From positions 1 through 36,726 of IMG/VR virus record IMGVR_UViG_3300009285_000157: 36,726 nucleotides of DNA. One strand, written 5' to 3'. The position numbers were made by a program, and so were the translations under genes. Within the stretch, counting starts at the first letter, position 1; every line of letters begins with the position of its first letter. The stretch is from a virus. Shown piece after piece: positions 1 through 7,303 of this stretch. The notes under the pieces were generated by a model. The model did not search any database. It was given only the letters and a program-made list of their open reading frames with translations, and had not been told where the DNA came from.

Positions 1-494
1 GGTTGACCATTAAGACCAGTATCCACACTATCCCCACGCCAAACATAGATTGCGTTAGAAATAGGAGCGTGTCTAAAATCTCCGCTAGCAACTGTTAAAT
101 CATAAATAATCTTATACCAAGCCCCCCGTAAATAAATCTCAAAAGTATCTGGATCGCTAGTTGTATTAACTCTAATTGCTCCATTTTCGTTCCTAACATT
201 ACTGCCGAGTAAAACATTGGCTAACAATTTATCTGTAATTGCATCTGCGTAATAACCGTCTTTACTATTGTTTTGCATTGCCCCCATATCAGGGTTAGCA
301 CTGTCTGTATAGAACTTTAGTGAAGCTCTACGCCAAGCACTACCATCTGCTACATAGAAGAACTGGGTATCTGTGCCGTAGGCTGTGTTTCCTGACTTTG
401 GTGTTTTAGCCAATATAACTGCCTCCGTATCAACGGTCATTATTTTCTTAATGACATCCAGTTTTCCTGTTGTTGGGTTTAATGTTAAGCTCAT
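1..494 (-). CDS. Virion-associated/tail-fibre-like protein, 3' end outside window
   Basis: An open frame starts at 494 and runs off the left edge after 164 codons, so the C-terminus is missing. The N-terminus reads MSLTLNPTTGKLD, followed by a soluble beta-rich-looking sequence with the segments FFYVADGSAWRRA and YVWRGDSVDTGLNGQ. Its start overlaps the stop of the preceding gene as ATGA, so it is the last visible member of the same virion operon. I recall similar short proteins among metagenomic phage fibre or baseplate genes, but no named domain is certain. The product is inferred to be a virion surface protein because of its neighbours. It is not an enzyme that I recognise. Confidence 0.7.
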   Translation of the reverse strand, partial: MSLTLNPTTGKLDVIKKIMTVDTEAVILAKTPKSGNTAYGTDTQFFYVADGSAWRRASLKFYTDSANPDMGAMQNNSKDGYYADAITDKLLANVLLGSNVRNENGAIRVNTTSDPDTFEIYLRGAWYKIIYDLTVASGDFRHAPISNAIYVWRGDSVDTGLNGQ

Positions 495-889
495 GTTTTT
501 GTTACACTACTAATTTCATTACTACTATTATATGCTAAAGTTAAAGTTGCAATAGTTGTACCACCAGACCCTCCAGTCTTGAAGACGGCAGTTTCAATCT
601 CTCCAGCTCCGTTACCTGCTGCAACGTATGTAAGGGCGATGTAGTCATATCCAGTAATAGTAAACCCCGCTATTCCTTGAAGTAAGGTCGTTTGAGCATC
701 CTGTTTCGCACTTGTAGCGGCTCCTGTGGGAAGGGGCAAATCGCCAGCGATACTCGCAGAAGTAAGTACCCTCTTTGTCGTCGGGTCTATCCTGACGTTT
801 ATCTGTGATACCTCGTCGACCGAAGATACACCACCTATTATTGCACCAGCCCCATGGTTACTCGTTGGCGAGATGATTTCGTTAGACAT
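491..889 (-). CDS. Small virion protein with PTSNHG N-terminal motif
   Basis: The gene encodes 132 residues. The start at 889 has a good ribosome site (AAGGAG, 5 bases before ATG). The first 13 residues include SPTSNHG, a motif repeated at the N-terminus of the product of 2348-2845. The middle holds LPTGAATSAKQDAQTTLLQG, a sequence style I know from phage tail-fibre and head-fibre proteins. The C-terminal half is rich in Gly, Thr and Ser. It overlaps the upstream coiled-coil gene by 8 bases. Together with that gene it forms a pair that also exists at 2348-3611. It is likely a virion surface or fibre component; the shared N-terminus may be its attachment or assembly tag (inference). Confidence 0.8.
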   Translation of the reverse strand: MSNEIISPTSNHGAGAIIGGVSSVDEVSQINVRIDPTTKRVLTSASIAGDLPLPTGAATSAKQDAQTTLLQGIAGFTITGYDYIALTYVAAGNGAGEIETAVFKTGGSGGTTIATLTLAYNSSNEISSVTKT

Positions 890-1808
890 TTTTCTCCTTG
901 ATAGCAGTATCTAATTGAACTCTTTGTTCTTTTATTATAGCCGATTTTTCGTCTAACTGTATATCCCTTTGCTCTTGGAACTCTTTTTGTGCGTCAAGAC
1001 GTTGCTTTTCGGCAAGTAATAGTAATCGTGATTCTTCTAACTGTTTGACCGCTTTTTCAACGTCTACTTGGCCGTTACATATTCTCTCTATTATTGGTGC
1101 TACTTCCCCTGATACAAACAGCATAATAGCAGACAGCCTTTCTAGGGTTGATGTTACCTGATTGAGTTGCCCCTGTATTTCTACTCTTAATCGTTCCTGT
1201 TCTTTGCCAATTTCTATTGTGTTGTGCTGTTCTGATAGAATAGTCTGCTCACTGTCCTCGATTCGTTTTTGAGCCTGTTTTATCCTCTTGGTAGTATCCC
1301 TTGATTCACGAACTTGAACCTGCAACTCGTTTTGTAACTTGGCGTTCTTGTCTTTTATCTGTTTCGCCTGTTTTAGTGTCTCGTCTGCACGTTTCTCGGC
1401 TTCTGCAATAATGTCTATGCCCGACTGCTCTGCCTTTCGCTTTGATTCCTCAATCTCTAGCCTTAGATTATCTAGTTGCCTATTCTTTTCTGCGGTCTTT
1501 GATTGTGATTCCTTTAACTTCTCCAGCTCCTTTTGCACTTTCGTCAACTGCGTGTCTAGCGTGTTTTTGGCTATGCTCATCTCGCTTTCTACCTGTGAAA
1601 CACGGTCAATAATGTCACTCGCCTCCTTTCGTGCCTGTTCAACTATGGATTGCCCAACAATAATTGCACCCTGCTTCTTCTTCTCTAGCTCCGAGTTTAA
1701 CTCCTGTAATTCCCTCGCCTTTTTACTAATAATCGTGTCCGTCTCGGCTGTACTCACCGTCTTCTTTCCTTCGTCAAATGCGTGTCTAATTTTCTCAAAA
1801 TCTCTCAT
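882..1808 (-). CDS. Long coiled-coil virion protein, paralogue A
   Basis: The product has 308 residues and is nearly all charged heptad-like helix (many E, K, Q, R, almost no Pro or aromatic residues). The chosen start MRDFEKIRHAF at 1808 overlaps the upstream stop as ATGA; the frame extends upstream to 1874 but that would overlap the previous gene by 70 bases. The C-terminal part (DIQLDEKSAIIKEQRVQL) aligns by eye with GIQQDKQWAIIKDNRRQL in the product of 2835-3611, and both start MxDxxxI. A short less-charged stretch near residues 215-235 (AIMLFVSGEVAPIIERI) matches AISSKLEPIV in the paralogue. The role is probably a structural stalk or a fibre-associated helix; the function is not known. 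Confidence 0.85.
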   Translation of the reverse strand: MRDFEKIRHAFDEGKKTVSTAETDTIISKKARELQELNSELEKKKQGAIIVGQSIVEQARKEASDIIDRVSQVESEMSIAKNTLDTQLTKVQKELEKLKESQSKTAEKNRQLDNLRLEIEESKRKAEQSGIDIIAEAEKRADETLKQAKQIKDKNAKLQNELQVQVRESRDTTKRIKQAQKRIEDSEQTILSEQHNTIEIGKEQERLRVEIQGQLNQVTSTLERLSAIMLFVSGEVAPIIERICNGQVDVEKAVKQLEESRLLLLAEKQRLDAQKEFQEQRDIQLDEKSAIIKEQRVQLDTAIKEKNV

Positions 1809-2347
1809 GTTCCAACTCCACTCAATCCAAGTATATGGGCTGTTGTCACAGGTTCTCCGTAAACATAGAAGCACATATCATTGGTATTGGGGTACCAAGA
1901 AGTCTGGAACAACAATACTTCGTTACCACCGTGGGTAGGCGAACTATTGTCCACCCCAACAAATATATTGCCCACATTTCCGGTAACTGTGGCTAATAAT
2001 AAATAGGGTACACCATTGTGTAACACTTTCTGGTCACCGCCAGTAAAAGGAAACGATATGAGCGAATATGCGGTTTGAACTGACACTCCTACGTCCACGC
2101 TGTCGGACGTACATATTGGGTTCCCAACTCCTACCGAGGACGTCCCATATACACCGTCATGCTCGTAAATTTTGACCCTCAATGTACCTGTTGCTCCCGC
2201 TACCTTTACAAGATATAATTGCGCCTCGGTCACTTTGCACCCATTACCCATAAAAGACTGCCCGAAATAGGTTAGATACGGGAGCTCATCCAACACATTT
2301 CCGAGGTTTGTGTTGGTCTCTGCATAGTAGTCAATTACTTCCGACAT
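1805..2347 (-). CDS. Beta-sandwich-like receptor-binding or fibre protein
   Basis: The gene encodes 180 residues with no signal peptide. The pattern QSFMGNGCKVTEAQLYLVK, then TLRVKIYEHDG, then YSLISFPFTGG and NGVPYLLLATVTG is that of a jelly-roll or carbohydrate-binding-like beta sandwich often found in secreted and phage tail proteins. It sits between the two coiled-coil/PTSNHG modules, 0-4 bases from each neighbour, so it is co-translated with them. A host-surface binding role is inferred from fold and place only. The start at 2347 directly follows the preceding stop. Confidence 0.75.
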   Translation of the reverse strand: MSEVIDYYAETNTNLGNVLDELPYLTYFGQSFMGNGCKVTEAQLYLVKVAGATGTLRVKIYEHDGVYGTSSVGVGNPICTSDSVDVGVSVQTAYSLISFPFTGGDQKVLHNGVPYLLLATVTGNVGNIFVGVDNSSPTHGGNEVLLFQTSWYPNTNDMCFYVYGEPVTTAHILGLSGVGT

Positions 2348-2845
2348 CTAAGAAAAAAGCACATTTATCGTTACGGCGTTTACTGCTGGAGTTCCAGTGT
2401 CGTTATCGGCTATTCCAGTCGTAGCCGCCACGGTGATTGCCGTATCGAACTCAATACCGATATCTGAGTAGGCATTTGCGGCTGCGCCCGGCGGAAGAGG
2501 TATAGTCAATACCGGCGTTGTAGTTCCGACGGTTACGTTTGCGACCGTTGCGTTATAGAACTTGATAAAGTGAGTAGTTGCCGCATTATTGTATATGTAG
2601 TATCCGTAAATTTGTCCCGCACTGGCTTTAACCGCTTCTTCGGTTTCGTCTAGATCAATGCTTCTAAATATCGAAAGTCCACCGGATGTTGACGGTTCAG
2701 TAACCGTAAGTGCAGAAACCAACATCCTGAATGTGGCAGAGTCCAGTCTAGGAGCAATCATGTCGCCATTTTCTGCATTGGAGTATCCAAGCATCAAGCT
2801 CGCTGGTCCGTGATTACTTGTCGGGGTCGCATTGTCACTTGCCAT
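2348..2845 (-). CDS. Virion protein with PTSNHG motif (decoration or fibre-like)
   Basis: The product has 165 residues. The N-terminus ATPTSNHGPASLMLGYS shares TSNHG and its spacing with the product of 491-889. The centre (SIDLDETEEAVKASAGQIYG, then YYIYNNAATTHFIKFYNAT, then VLTIPLPPGAAANA) is a beta-rich block that I recognise as recurring in metagenomic phage structural regions, where it looks like a small trimeric or decoration-type beta domain. It overlaps the upstream coiled-coil gene by 11 bases. It is probably displayed on the virion; the exact position in the particle is unknown. Confidence 0.8.
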   Translation of the reverse strand: MASDNATPTSNHGPASLMLGYSNAENGDMIAPRLDSATFRMLVSALTVTEPSTSGGLSIFRSIDLDETEEAVKASAGQIYGYYIYNNAATTHFIKFYNATVANVTVGTTTPVLTIPLPPGAAANAYSDIGIEFDTAITVAATTGIADNDTGTPAVNAVTINVLFS

Positions 2846-3611
2846 TTGCTTTTGTTCTTAATTCATTTGCTGTCAATTCCAACTGACGACGATTATCTTT
2901 AATTATAGCCCACTGTTTGTCTTGTTGTATACCTCTTGCGTCTAGGAACTGTTCTTTTGCCTCAATTTCGGTCAATTCTCTCTCGATCATTACCGCTAGG
3001 GTGGCGTAAACAGCACTCATTTCCTGTAAACGTGCCTCCCCACTGTCTAAGTCGTCTACTATAGGTTCTAACTTGCTAGAAATCGCTTGTATCAACTCTG
3101 TAAGCCCACCCAAAACCTGCTCCACCTGTTTGATAGCTTGTCGCAACTCGTTATTCCTTGCTATTGTCAGTGCTTTCCCCTCTTTTAGCTCCTCTTTGAG
3201 GGTATCAACGTGCCGTTTTTCTTCTTCCGTTTGATTTTGAGCCATTTTTGCTCGATTTAGCATTTCCAGCGCATTCTGCTCTTGCTTTTCCACCGATAGT
3301 TTGGTACTTGCTGCGGATACCTCTATTTTCTTAGCACGATTGATAATGTCCTGAGCCTTCTTCTGAGCCTCCGCAATAGCATTAGCACTGTAAGTTTGTG
3401 CATCCTCTTTTACTAGTTGTGCAGTTTTGTTTAGTTCACCCAATTCCTTATTGCGTTCGTCAATAACTTTCAGTATCGACTTCTGTTTTTGCTTGGTTGA
3501 AACTGAAACCCTAACATTAGGGATATTGGTACTAACTACTTCTGCCGTATCTCTATTTAGTCGTGCAGACTTTTCTAACGCTGCCTTTTTGATAGAGGAT
3601 AGGTCTTTCAC
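2835..3611 (-). CDS. Coiled-coil virion protein, paralogue B
   Basis: The product has 258 residues and is predicted by eye to be nearly continuous coiled coil from about residue 40 to the end. It is a diverged paralogue of the product of 882-1808, as judged from the C-terminal segment (GIQQDKQWAIIKDNRRQL) and from AEAQKKAQDIINRAKKIE against EQARKEASDIIDRVSQVE. It overlaps the next gene, which carries the PTSNHG motif, just as its paralogue does. It is likely a structural partner of that protein. No catalytic motif is visible. Confidence 0.85.
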   Translation of the reverse strand: MKDLSSIKKAALEKSARLNRDTAEVVSTNIPNVRVSVSTKQKQKSILKVIDERNKELGELNKTAQLVKEDAQTYSANAIAEAQKKAQDIINRAKKIEVSAASTKLSVEKQEQNALEMLNRAKMAQNQTEEEKRHVDTLKEELKEGKALTIARNNELRQAIKQVEQVLGGLTELIQAISSKLEPIVDDLDSGEARLQEMSAVYATLAVMIERELTEIEAKEQFLDARGIQQDKQWAIIKDNRRQLELTANELRTKANGK

Positions 3612-3628
3612 TAAAACTATTCTAGCAC

Positions 3629-4096
3629 TTATGCAGGAGTAGTAACAGACACCGCCGCATCCGAAGACAATGGACGATAAAGCAAATAGAAGTTCACCTG
3701 TCCTGCTGTTATAGCCGTCGATCCTATCGTTGCAATAATATCTGCTCCACCTCCGACTATTTGGGGGTGTGGAATAACACCCGCCCCGACCTCTGTGTCT
3801 GCATCAACATAAACGTCCCCTGCGTCAAGTGTCGTAGTGTTTGCAATCTGCGCCAAAAGCTGTGCCGTGTTGCTTGCTACACCAACTTCTAATGTCGCTG
3901 CTCCCGCAAGGTTGACCGTACAAACACCAAACACTGTTGCAAGAATATCACCCGTTACGGTAAATAACGTGTGTGCGCCAGTTGCCCCTGTTGTTGCTGT
4001 TACAAAAGTCCACGGAGCAATCAACAGAAACGCCTCATTACTGTCAAACACCTGATGATTGGCATCTCGTGAAATTGCATCATCGTACTTCGGCAT
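3629..4096 (-). CDS. Phage structural protein (virion beta protein)
   Basis: The gene encodes 155 residues, MPKYDDAISRDANHQVFDSN at the N-terminus. The core has TGATGAHTLFTVTGDILATV, then AGAATLEVGVASNTA, then YLLYRPLSSDAAV, a family of beta-rich proteins I recognise from structural clusters of uncultured phages, without a known function. It lies after a hairpin (4124-4146) and before the coiled-coil pair. The upstream region is AT-rich with no clear Shine-Dalgarno sequence. A virion surface role is inferred from context. Confidence 0.75.
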   Translation of the reverse strand: MPKYDDAISRDANHQVFDSNEAFLLIAPWTFVTATTGATGAHTLFTVTGDILATVFGVCTVNLAGAATLEVGVASNTAQLLAQIANTTTLDAGDVYVDADTEVGAGVIPHPQIVGGGADIIATIGSTAITAGQVNFYLLYRPLSSDAAVSVTTPA

Positions 4097-4123
4097 ACTA
4101 ATTCTTTTAACTTATTAAGGAAT

Positions 4124-4146
4124 GGGGAGTGAGCTGCCTCACCCCC
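4124..4146 (-). terminator. Stem-loop between two virion genes
   Basis: GTGAG and CTCAC pair around a CTGC loop, extended by GGGG/CCCC with one bulged base. In the minus-strand transcript it follows the stop codon of the beta-helix gene. There is no clear U tract after it, so it may be an attenuator or an RNA-stabilising stem and not a strong terminator. Confidence 0.45.
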
Positions 4147-4159
4147 CTCATGACCAAAG

Positions 4160-5137
4160 CTATGATACTGCTGGATGAAGAGCAATACCAATGACGTTTG
4201 TCGTGTTGGTGAAGCCCTGCATTTGAATACGACCAGAAGCTGTTGCTTCCCAGTCGGTGATTCCAGTACCCAAGAATGGAAGCCCTGTTACTAGAACGTG
4301 CCCTGTTGCCGTCTGAGCCGAAAGGTTCATACATGCAGTCATGGCTGTGCCATCGTTTGCTGAGAACGAATAGAAACTACAGTCTCTAAACTCTATCCAT
4401 CGGTCAATTGCCGAAGTTCCTGTAAAGAGAACGTGCGTTGGAGTTGCCCCGTCAATCGCAGCAATAAATCTACAGTTCTCAAATACGTTTCGTGAAGCTG
4501 CGTTCTCAAACTCGACAGTTGCGTTGGCTGCACCACCTCGCATAACAGTGTCTTGTCCGAACGTACAACCTACAAAGTAGTTTTCTTGTCCTGCGTCCAA
4601 GTTCAATGCACGCATTGCTGCGTCATCACCTGTAGTCGCGTTCAACGATCCCTTAAAGTCAACTCCTGCGAAGAAGTTGTAATCTCCGGTAATTGTGACT
4701 GGTTCATTGACATCAGCCGTTTGTGTTTGAGTCAAGTTCTTGAAAATACAACCGTTCTCAGAGATTGTGAAGGTCGTGCCTGCCGCCATACCAAACCCTG
4801 CTCTTACGTCTTGAACCGTTGGAGCTGCGCTACCGATCAAGTGAGCAAATCGCTTCGCCCAAGTAACTGATGCTGTTTCCGAAGTTCTACCAGTCCCGTC
4901 TGAGGGAGCGATAATTGCGACATCTTGCGCTCCGTCAGTCATTGCAGCATAAGCAGCAGTAACTGTCGCAAATGCGTCATCTTGGCTTTTACCGGCGTTC
5001 GCCGAGTCACTTCCTGCCGATGGGTCGATATAGAAAATCTCGCCAACATAAGGAATACCTACCATACCAGCGACATCTTCGGGCATAATTTTGTGTCCGT
5101 ATTTAAGTGCTGGAATATAATCTCGTGCTTTTCCCAT
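4160..5137 (-). CDS. Parallel beta-helix virion protein (pectate-lyase-like fold)
   Basis: The product has 325 residues. After an N-terminal segment MGKARDYIPALKYGHKIMPE, the sequence YIDPSAGSDSANAGKSQDDA with FATVTAAYAAM resembles the opening of DUF1565-type right-handed beta helices. It is followed by spaced short coils such as CIFKNLT, FFAGVDFKG, YFVGCTFGQ, VFENCRFIA and IEFRDCSFYS, each about 25 residues apart, which is the coil rhythm of a parallel beta helix. Phage proteins with this fold are often tailspikes or capsid spikes, some with glycan-degrading activity. No catalytic residues can be assigned here. It follows a 46-residue gene with one base between them. Confidence 0.8.
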   Translation of the reverse strand: MGKARDYIPALKYGHKIMPEDVAGMVGIPYVGEIFYIDPSAGSDSANAGKSQDDAFATVTAAYAAMTDGAQDVAIIAPSDGTGRTSETASVTWAKRFAHLIGSAAPTVQDVRAGFGMAAGTTFTISENGCIFKNLTQTQTADVNEPVTITGDYNFFAGVDFKGSLNATTGDDAAMRALNLDAGQENYFVGCTFGQDTVMRGGAANATVEFENAASRNVFENCRFIAAIDGATPTHVLFTGTSAIDRWIEFRDCSFYSFSANDGTAMTACMNLSAQTATGHVLVTGLPFLGTGITDWEATASGRIQMQGFTNTTNVIGIALHPAVS

Positions 5138-5138
5138 G

Positions 5139-5279
5139 TTATTTATCTTTCTTAACTAATTTATCGTATTCCGCTACCAAGTAGAAATCTGGATGATCGA
5201 CTTCTTTTCTGAGCCACTTCATATCGTAGCCCTTATAGAATCCCCCATCTCCTTCTGCTTTCTTTGCCTTCTTAGCCAT
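5139..5279 (-). CDS. Small basic 46-residue protein
   Basis: This short frame begins with a lysine-rich stretch (MAKKAKKAEGDGGFYKGYDM) and ends KLVKKDK. The start at 5279 has AAGGA seven bases upstream, and the gene ends one base before the beta-helix gene. Small Lys-rich genes of this kind next to capsid genes are common in phages. The function is unknown, perhaps head or DNA binding. Good spacing and ribosome site support that it is real despite its length. Confidence 0.65.
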   Translation of the reverse strand: MAKKAKKAEGDGGFYKGYDMKWLRKEVDHPDFYLVAEYDKLVKKDK

Positions 5280-5295
5280 TTTAATCCTTATTAAA

Positions 5296-5329
5296 TTAAG
5301 ATACCCCCATATTGCAGGGGGTATCTTAA
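5296..5329 (-). terminator. Perfect 13-bp stem-loop downstream of capsid-associated gene
   Basis: TTAAGATACCCCC (5296-5308) and GGGGGTATCTTAA (5317-5329) are exact inverse complements around an 8-base loop. In the minus-strand transcript it lies 48 bases after the stop of the 238-residue gene and just before the 46-residue gene. The tail after the stem (UUUAAUAAGG) is only moderately U-rich, so partial termination that lowers expression of the downstream fibre genes is plausible. Confidence 0.65.
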
Positions 5330-5377
5330 CCTTACCTGCAAATCCTGAATTAACTCGTCAATTTGCACTAACTTGTA

Positions 5378-6094
5378 CTAGTCGATGATAAGATGCACTA
5401 GACCAACCGTGCTGTCTACAGATGCGACTTCAATCGCATTTCCAACAACATCAGATGATGTAGCGAACACCTTTACCGAACCGGCTACCGCTTGAGACGG
5501 AGAAACCGCACCAGCGTCTGCTGCTGTGTTTCCACCCGTGTCAAAGAGAACCGCAGTTGGACCACCCGACTGAATCCAGCCGAAGTAGTTTGCCGTCATT
5601 GCATAAAGAGCTGCACCAACCGCACCACCAGTTTTGGTAGTTGGGAATTGGATAACGCCCTTGTATGGGTTCTTGCGAACCGTAACCTGCGAAGAAGTTG
5701 TCAATGCGACTTTTAGAGGTCGATCCAAGTAAAATGTACAAACACCCGTTGTGGTCGCTTGGACATCATGTCTCTCGATTCGGAAGTGTTGACCGATACC
5801 AGTTGACGATTCGACATACAATTCTCCCTCGTCAAAGAGGTTTGCGGTAACCGCAGTTCCTCCAAGAGTGACCTGAACGGACTCGTCACCAATAGCCGCA
5901 GCAGCGTAAACCGCCATGCTTCTAAAGTTGGTGTCCTCTGCCGGCTCTTGCAAGAGGTTCCCTGCAACAAGTGCAGATGCCCCTGCCTTGACGTATCGGT
6001 ATTTATTACCGTACTTGTCAATCCCCCAAGCGCCCAAGACGTGCTGTTGGTACTGGCTCTCGTCATAGATTGCTTGTGATATTAGGTTTTCCAT
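5378..6094 (-). CDS. Capsid-associated protein (possible decoration protein)
   Basis: The product has 238 residues. It directly follows the major capsid gene and has a strong ribosome site (AGGAG before the ATG at 6094). The N-terminus has LGAWGIDKYGNKYRYVKAG, then GASALVAGNLLQEP, like proteins encoded next to the major capsid gene in many uncultured phages. The rest is Ala-, Val- and Thr-rich beta sequence without catalytic motifs. High expression is expected, since it lies between the consensus capsid promoter and a strong hairpin. A head-decoration or second capsid component role is inferred. Confidence 0.75.
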   Translation of the reverse strand: MENLISQAIYDESQYQQHVLGAWGIDKYGNKYRYVKAGASALVAGNLLQEPAEDTNFRSMAVYAAAAIGDESVQVTLGGTAVTANLFDEGELYVESSTGIGQHFRIERHDVQATTTGVCTFYLDRPLKVALTTSSQVTVRKNPYKGVIQFPTTKTGGAVGAALYAMTANYFGWIQSGGPTAVLFDTGGNTAADAGAVSPSQAVAGSVKVFATSSDVVGNAIEVASVDSTVGLVHLIID

Positions 6095-6119
6095 ATTTAT
6101 CTCCTATGTATTAAATAAA

Positions 6120-7190
6120 CTAGACTCCAGTAACACCAGTCAATCGTCCTTGTCGGCGTGGCTGTGTAGTAACTAAGTTTCCGAATAGATAGATGTGTCC
6201 AACTTCACCGTACTGATTAACGGGCTTCATCATTCCACTAAACTGCAATCCAGTGTTGGCTCCCGGCATTTCTGCGTAGACACCGTCTACGTTTCCACCA
6301 GCAACGACACCTTGCATATCTGGATCTTTAAGTCCGTACCAGTTAAGGTATTCCTCGTTTACAAACCAAACGGTCTGTGAGGTTGATTTCTCATCAGCAA
6401 TCCACGGAACGCCACGATATATAATCGAGGTGAATCCAAGTGCGCCTTTAAGATCACCAGCAGACATTGCACCACGACTCGTTCGAGTAACCATAGGATA
6501 CCCGTTAGCCTGATAGTTCGCCTGAACAGTTGGAGCCAAGAGTGATGTACCCAAGTTCCAGACTGTCTCATCGGAGACTATAATCGTTGGCTTTTGTCTT
6601 GTTGCCGATCCACCTGATACCCCTGTGTAAAGGTTGTCAAGTTTCGTTAAAGTCATAGTTCCGCCTGATGCGGTTCGTGTACCAGCAAGAACTGGATAGG
6701 TCGTTCGTGACTGATTTCCGACTGTTGCAGCCGTAGTACCGTCATCGTTCAAGTTACCAAGTCCGTTAAAGTCCTTGCTAGAGTTGCCTGTTCCGTCACC
6801 ATAGAACATATCAGCAACATCATCTGCGGCATCGTTTGCCGAAGATTCCATCTCTACTTTTATAATATCCAGAACTCGTGATTCAGAAACGCCGTTTACC
6901 AGCTTTTCCAATCCCGGTACTGCAACGGGGATTTCGTAAGCCCGTGCATCGTAGGATAGGGTAATTCTCGTTTCAACAGTCGAGGTGCTGTGTTGGTCAA
7001 GTCCTGAGAATGAACCACCGAGATTGTTCTTGGCGATTTTGACAGGAAACTTTAGAGTTTCTCCTGACCATTTCTTACCATTGGAAATAAAACGATAAGT
7101 GACAAAGTTGTCTGACAAATACTGGTCAAACACCTTTGGAACAATCGTGTCTTGGGTTATAGAAATAACCCTTTGCGTAAATGCAGCCAT
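6120..7190 (-). CDS. Major capsid protein (HK97-fold, inferred)
   Basis: The product has 356 residues, a usual size for a major head protein. It begins MAAFTQRVISITQDTIVPKV and contains the pattern FPVKIAKNN, SYDARAYEIPVAVPGLEKLV, RQKPTIIVSDETVWNLG and a C-terminal GEVGHIYLFGNLVT. Long acidic helix-like text around residues 105-135 (VLDIIKVEMESSANDAADDV) fits the spine helix region of HK97-type coat proteins. It lies after the portal gene and has its own consensus promoter. No separate protease is seen nearby, so processing cannot be claimed. The ATG has no Shine-Dalgarno sequence, only an A-rich leader. Confidence 0.85.
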   Translation of the reverse strand: MAAFTQRVISITQDTIVPKVFDQYLSDNFVTYRFISNGKKWSGETLKFPVKIAKNNLGGSFSGLDQHSTSTVETRITLSYDARAYEIPVAVPGLEKLVNGVSESRVLDIIKVEMESSANDAADDVADMFYGDGTGNSSKDFNGLGNLNDDGTTAATVGNQSRTTYPVLAGTRTASGGTMTLTKLDNLYTGVSGGSATRQKPTIIVSDETVWNLGTSLLAPTVQANYQANGYPMVTRTSRGAMSAGDLKGALGFTSIIYRGVPWIADEKSTSQTVWFVNEEYLNWYGLKDPDMQGVVAGGNVDGVYAEMPGANTGLQFSGMMKPVNQYGEVGHIYLFGNLVTTQPRRQGRLTGVTGV

Positions 7191-7267
7191 AGGTTTTTAT
7201 ATGTGTTAAATAATCAAACTTCGCATTTCAGTAATGCTGGGTCTGAAGTGACCTCTGACTGTAGTAC

Positions 7268-7297
7268 ATTATAAGTGAGTAATAACACTAATGTCAA
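7268..7297 (-). promoter_or_regulatory. Consensus sigma-70 promoter for capsid genes
   Basis: On the minus strand, TTGACA (7292-7297) and TATAAT (7268-7273) are separated by 18 bases, so both boxes match the consensus exactly. Transcription should begin near 7261 and give a leader of about 70 bases before the capsid start at 7190. The leader has a small stem, GCATT/AATGC (7223-7237). This explains how capsid genes can be expressed above the packaging genes upstream. Confidence 0.85.
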
Positions 7298-7303
7298 TAT
7301 CCA

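Noticed and set aside
1339-1938. 199-residue plus-strand frame opposite a coiled-coil gene
   Set aside because: It is the antisense of charged heptads (Phe, Ser and Cys runs) and crosses two real genes.
4107-4334. 75-residue minus frame overlapping the beta-helix gene
   Set aside because: It is out of frame inside a gene with a clear coil pattern and has no ribosome site.
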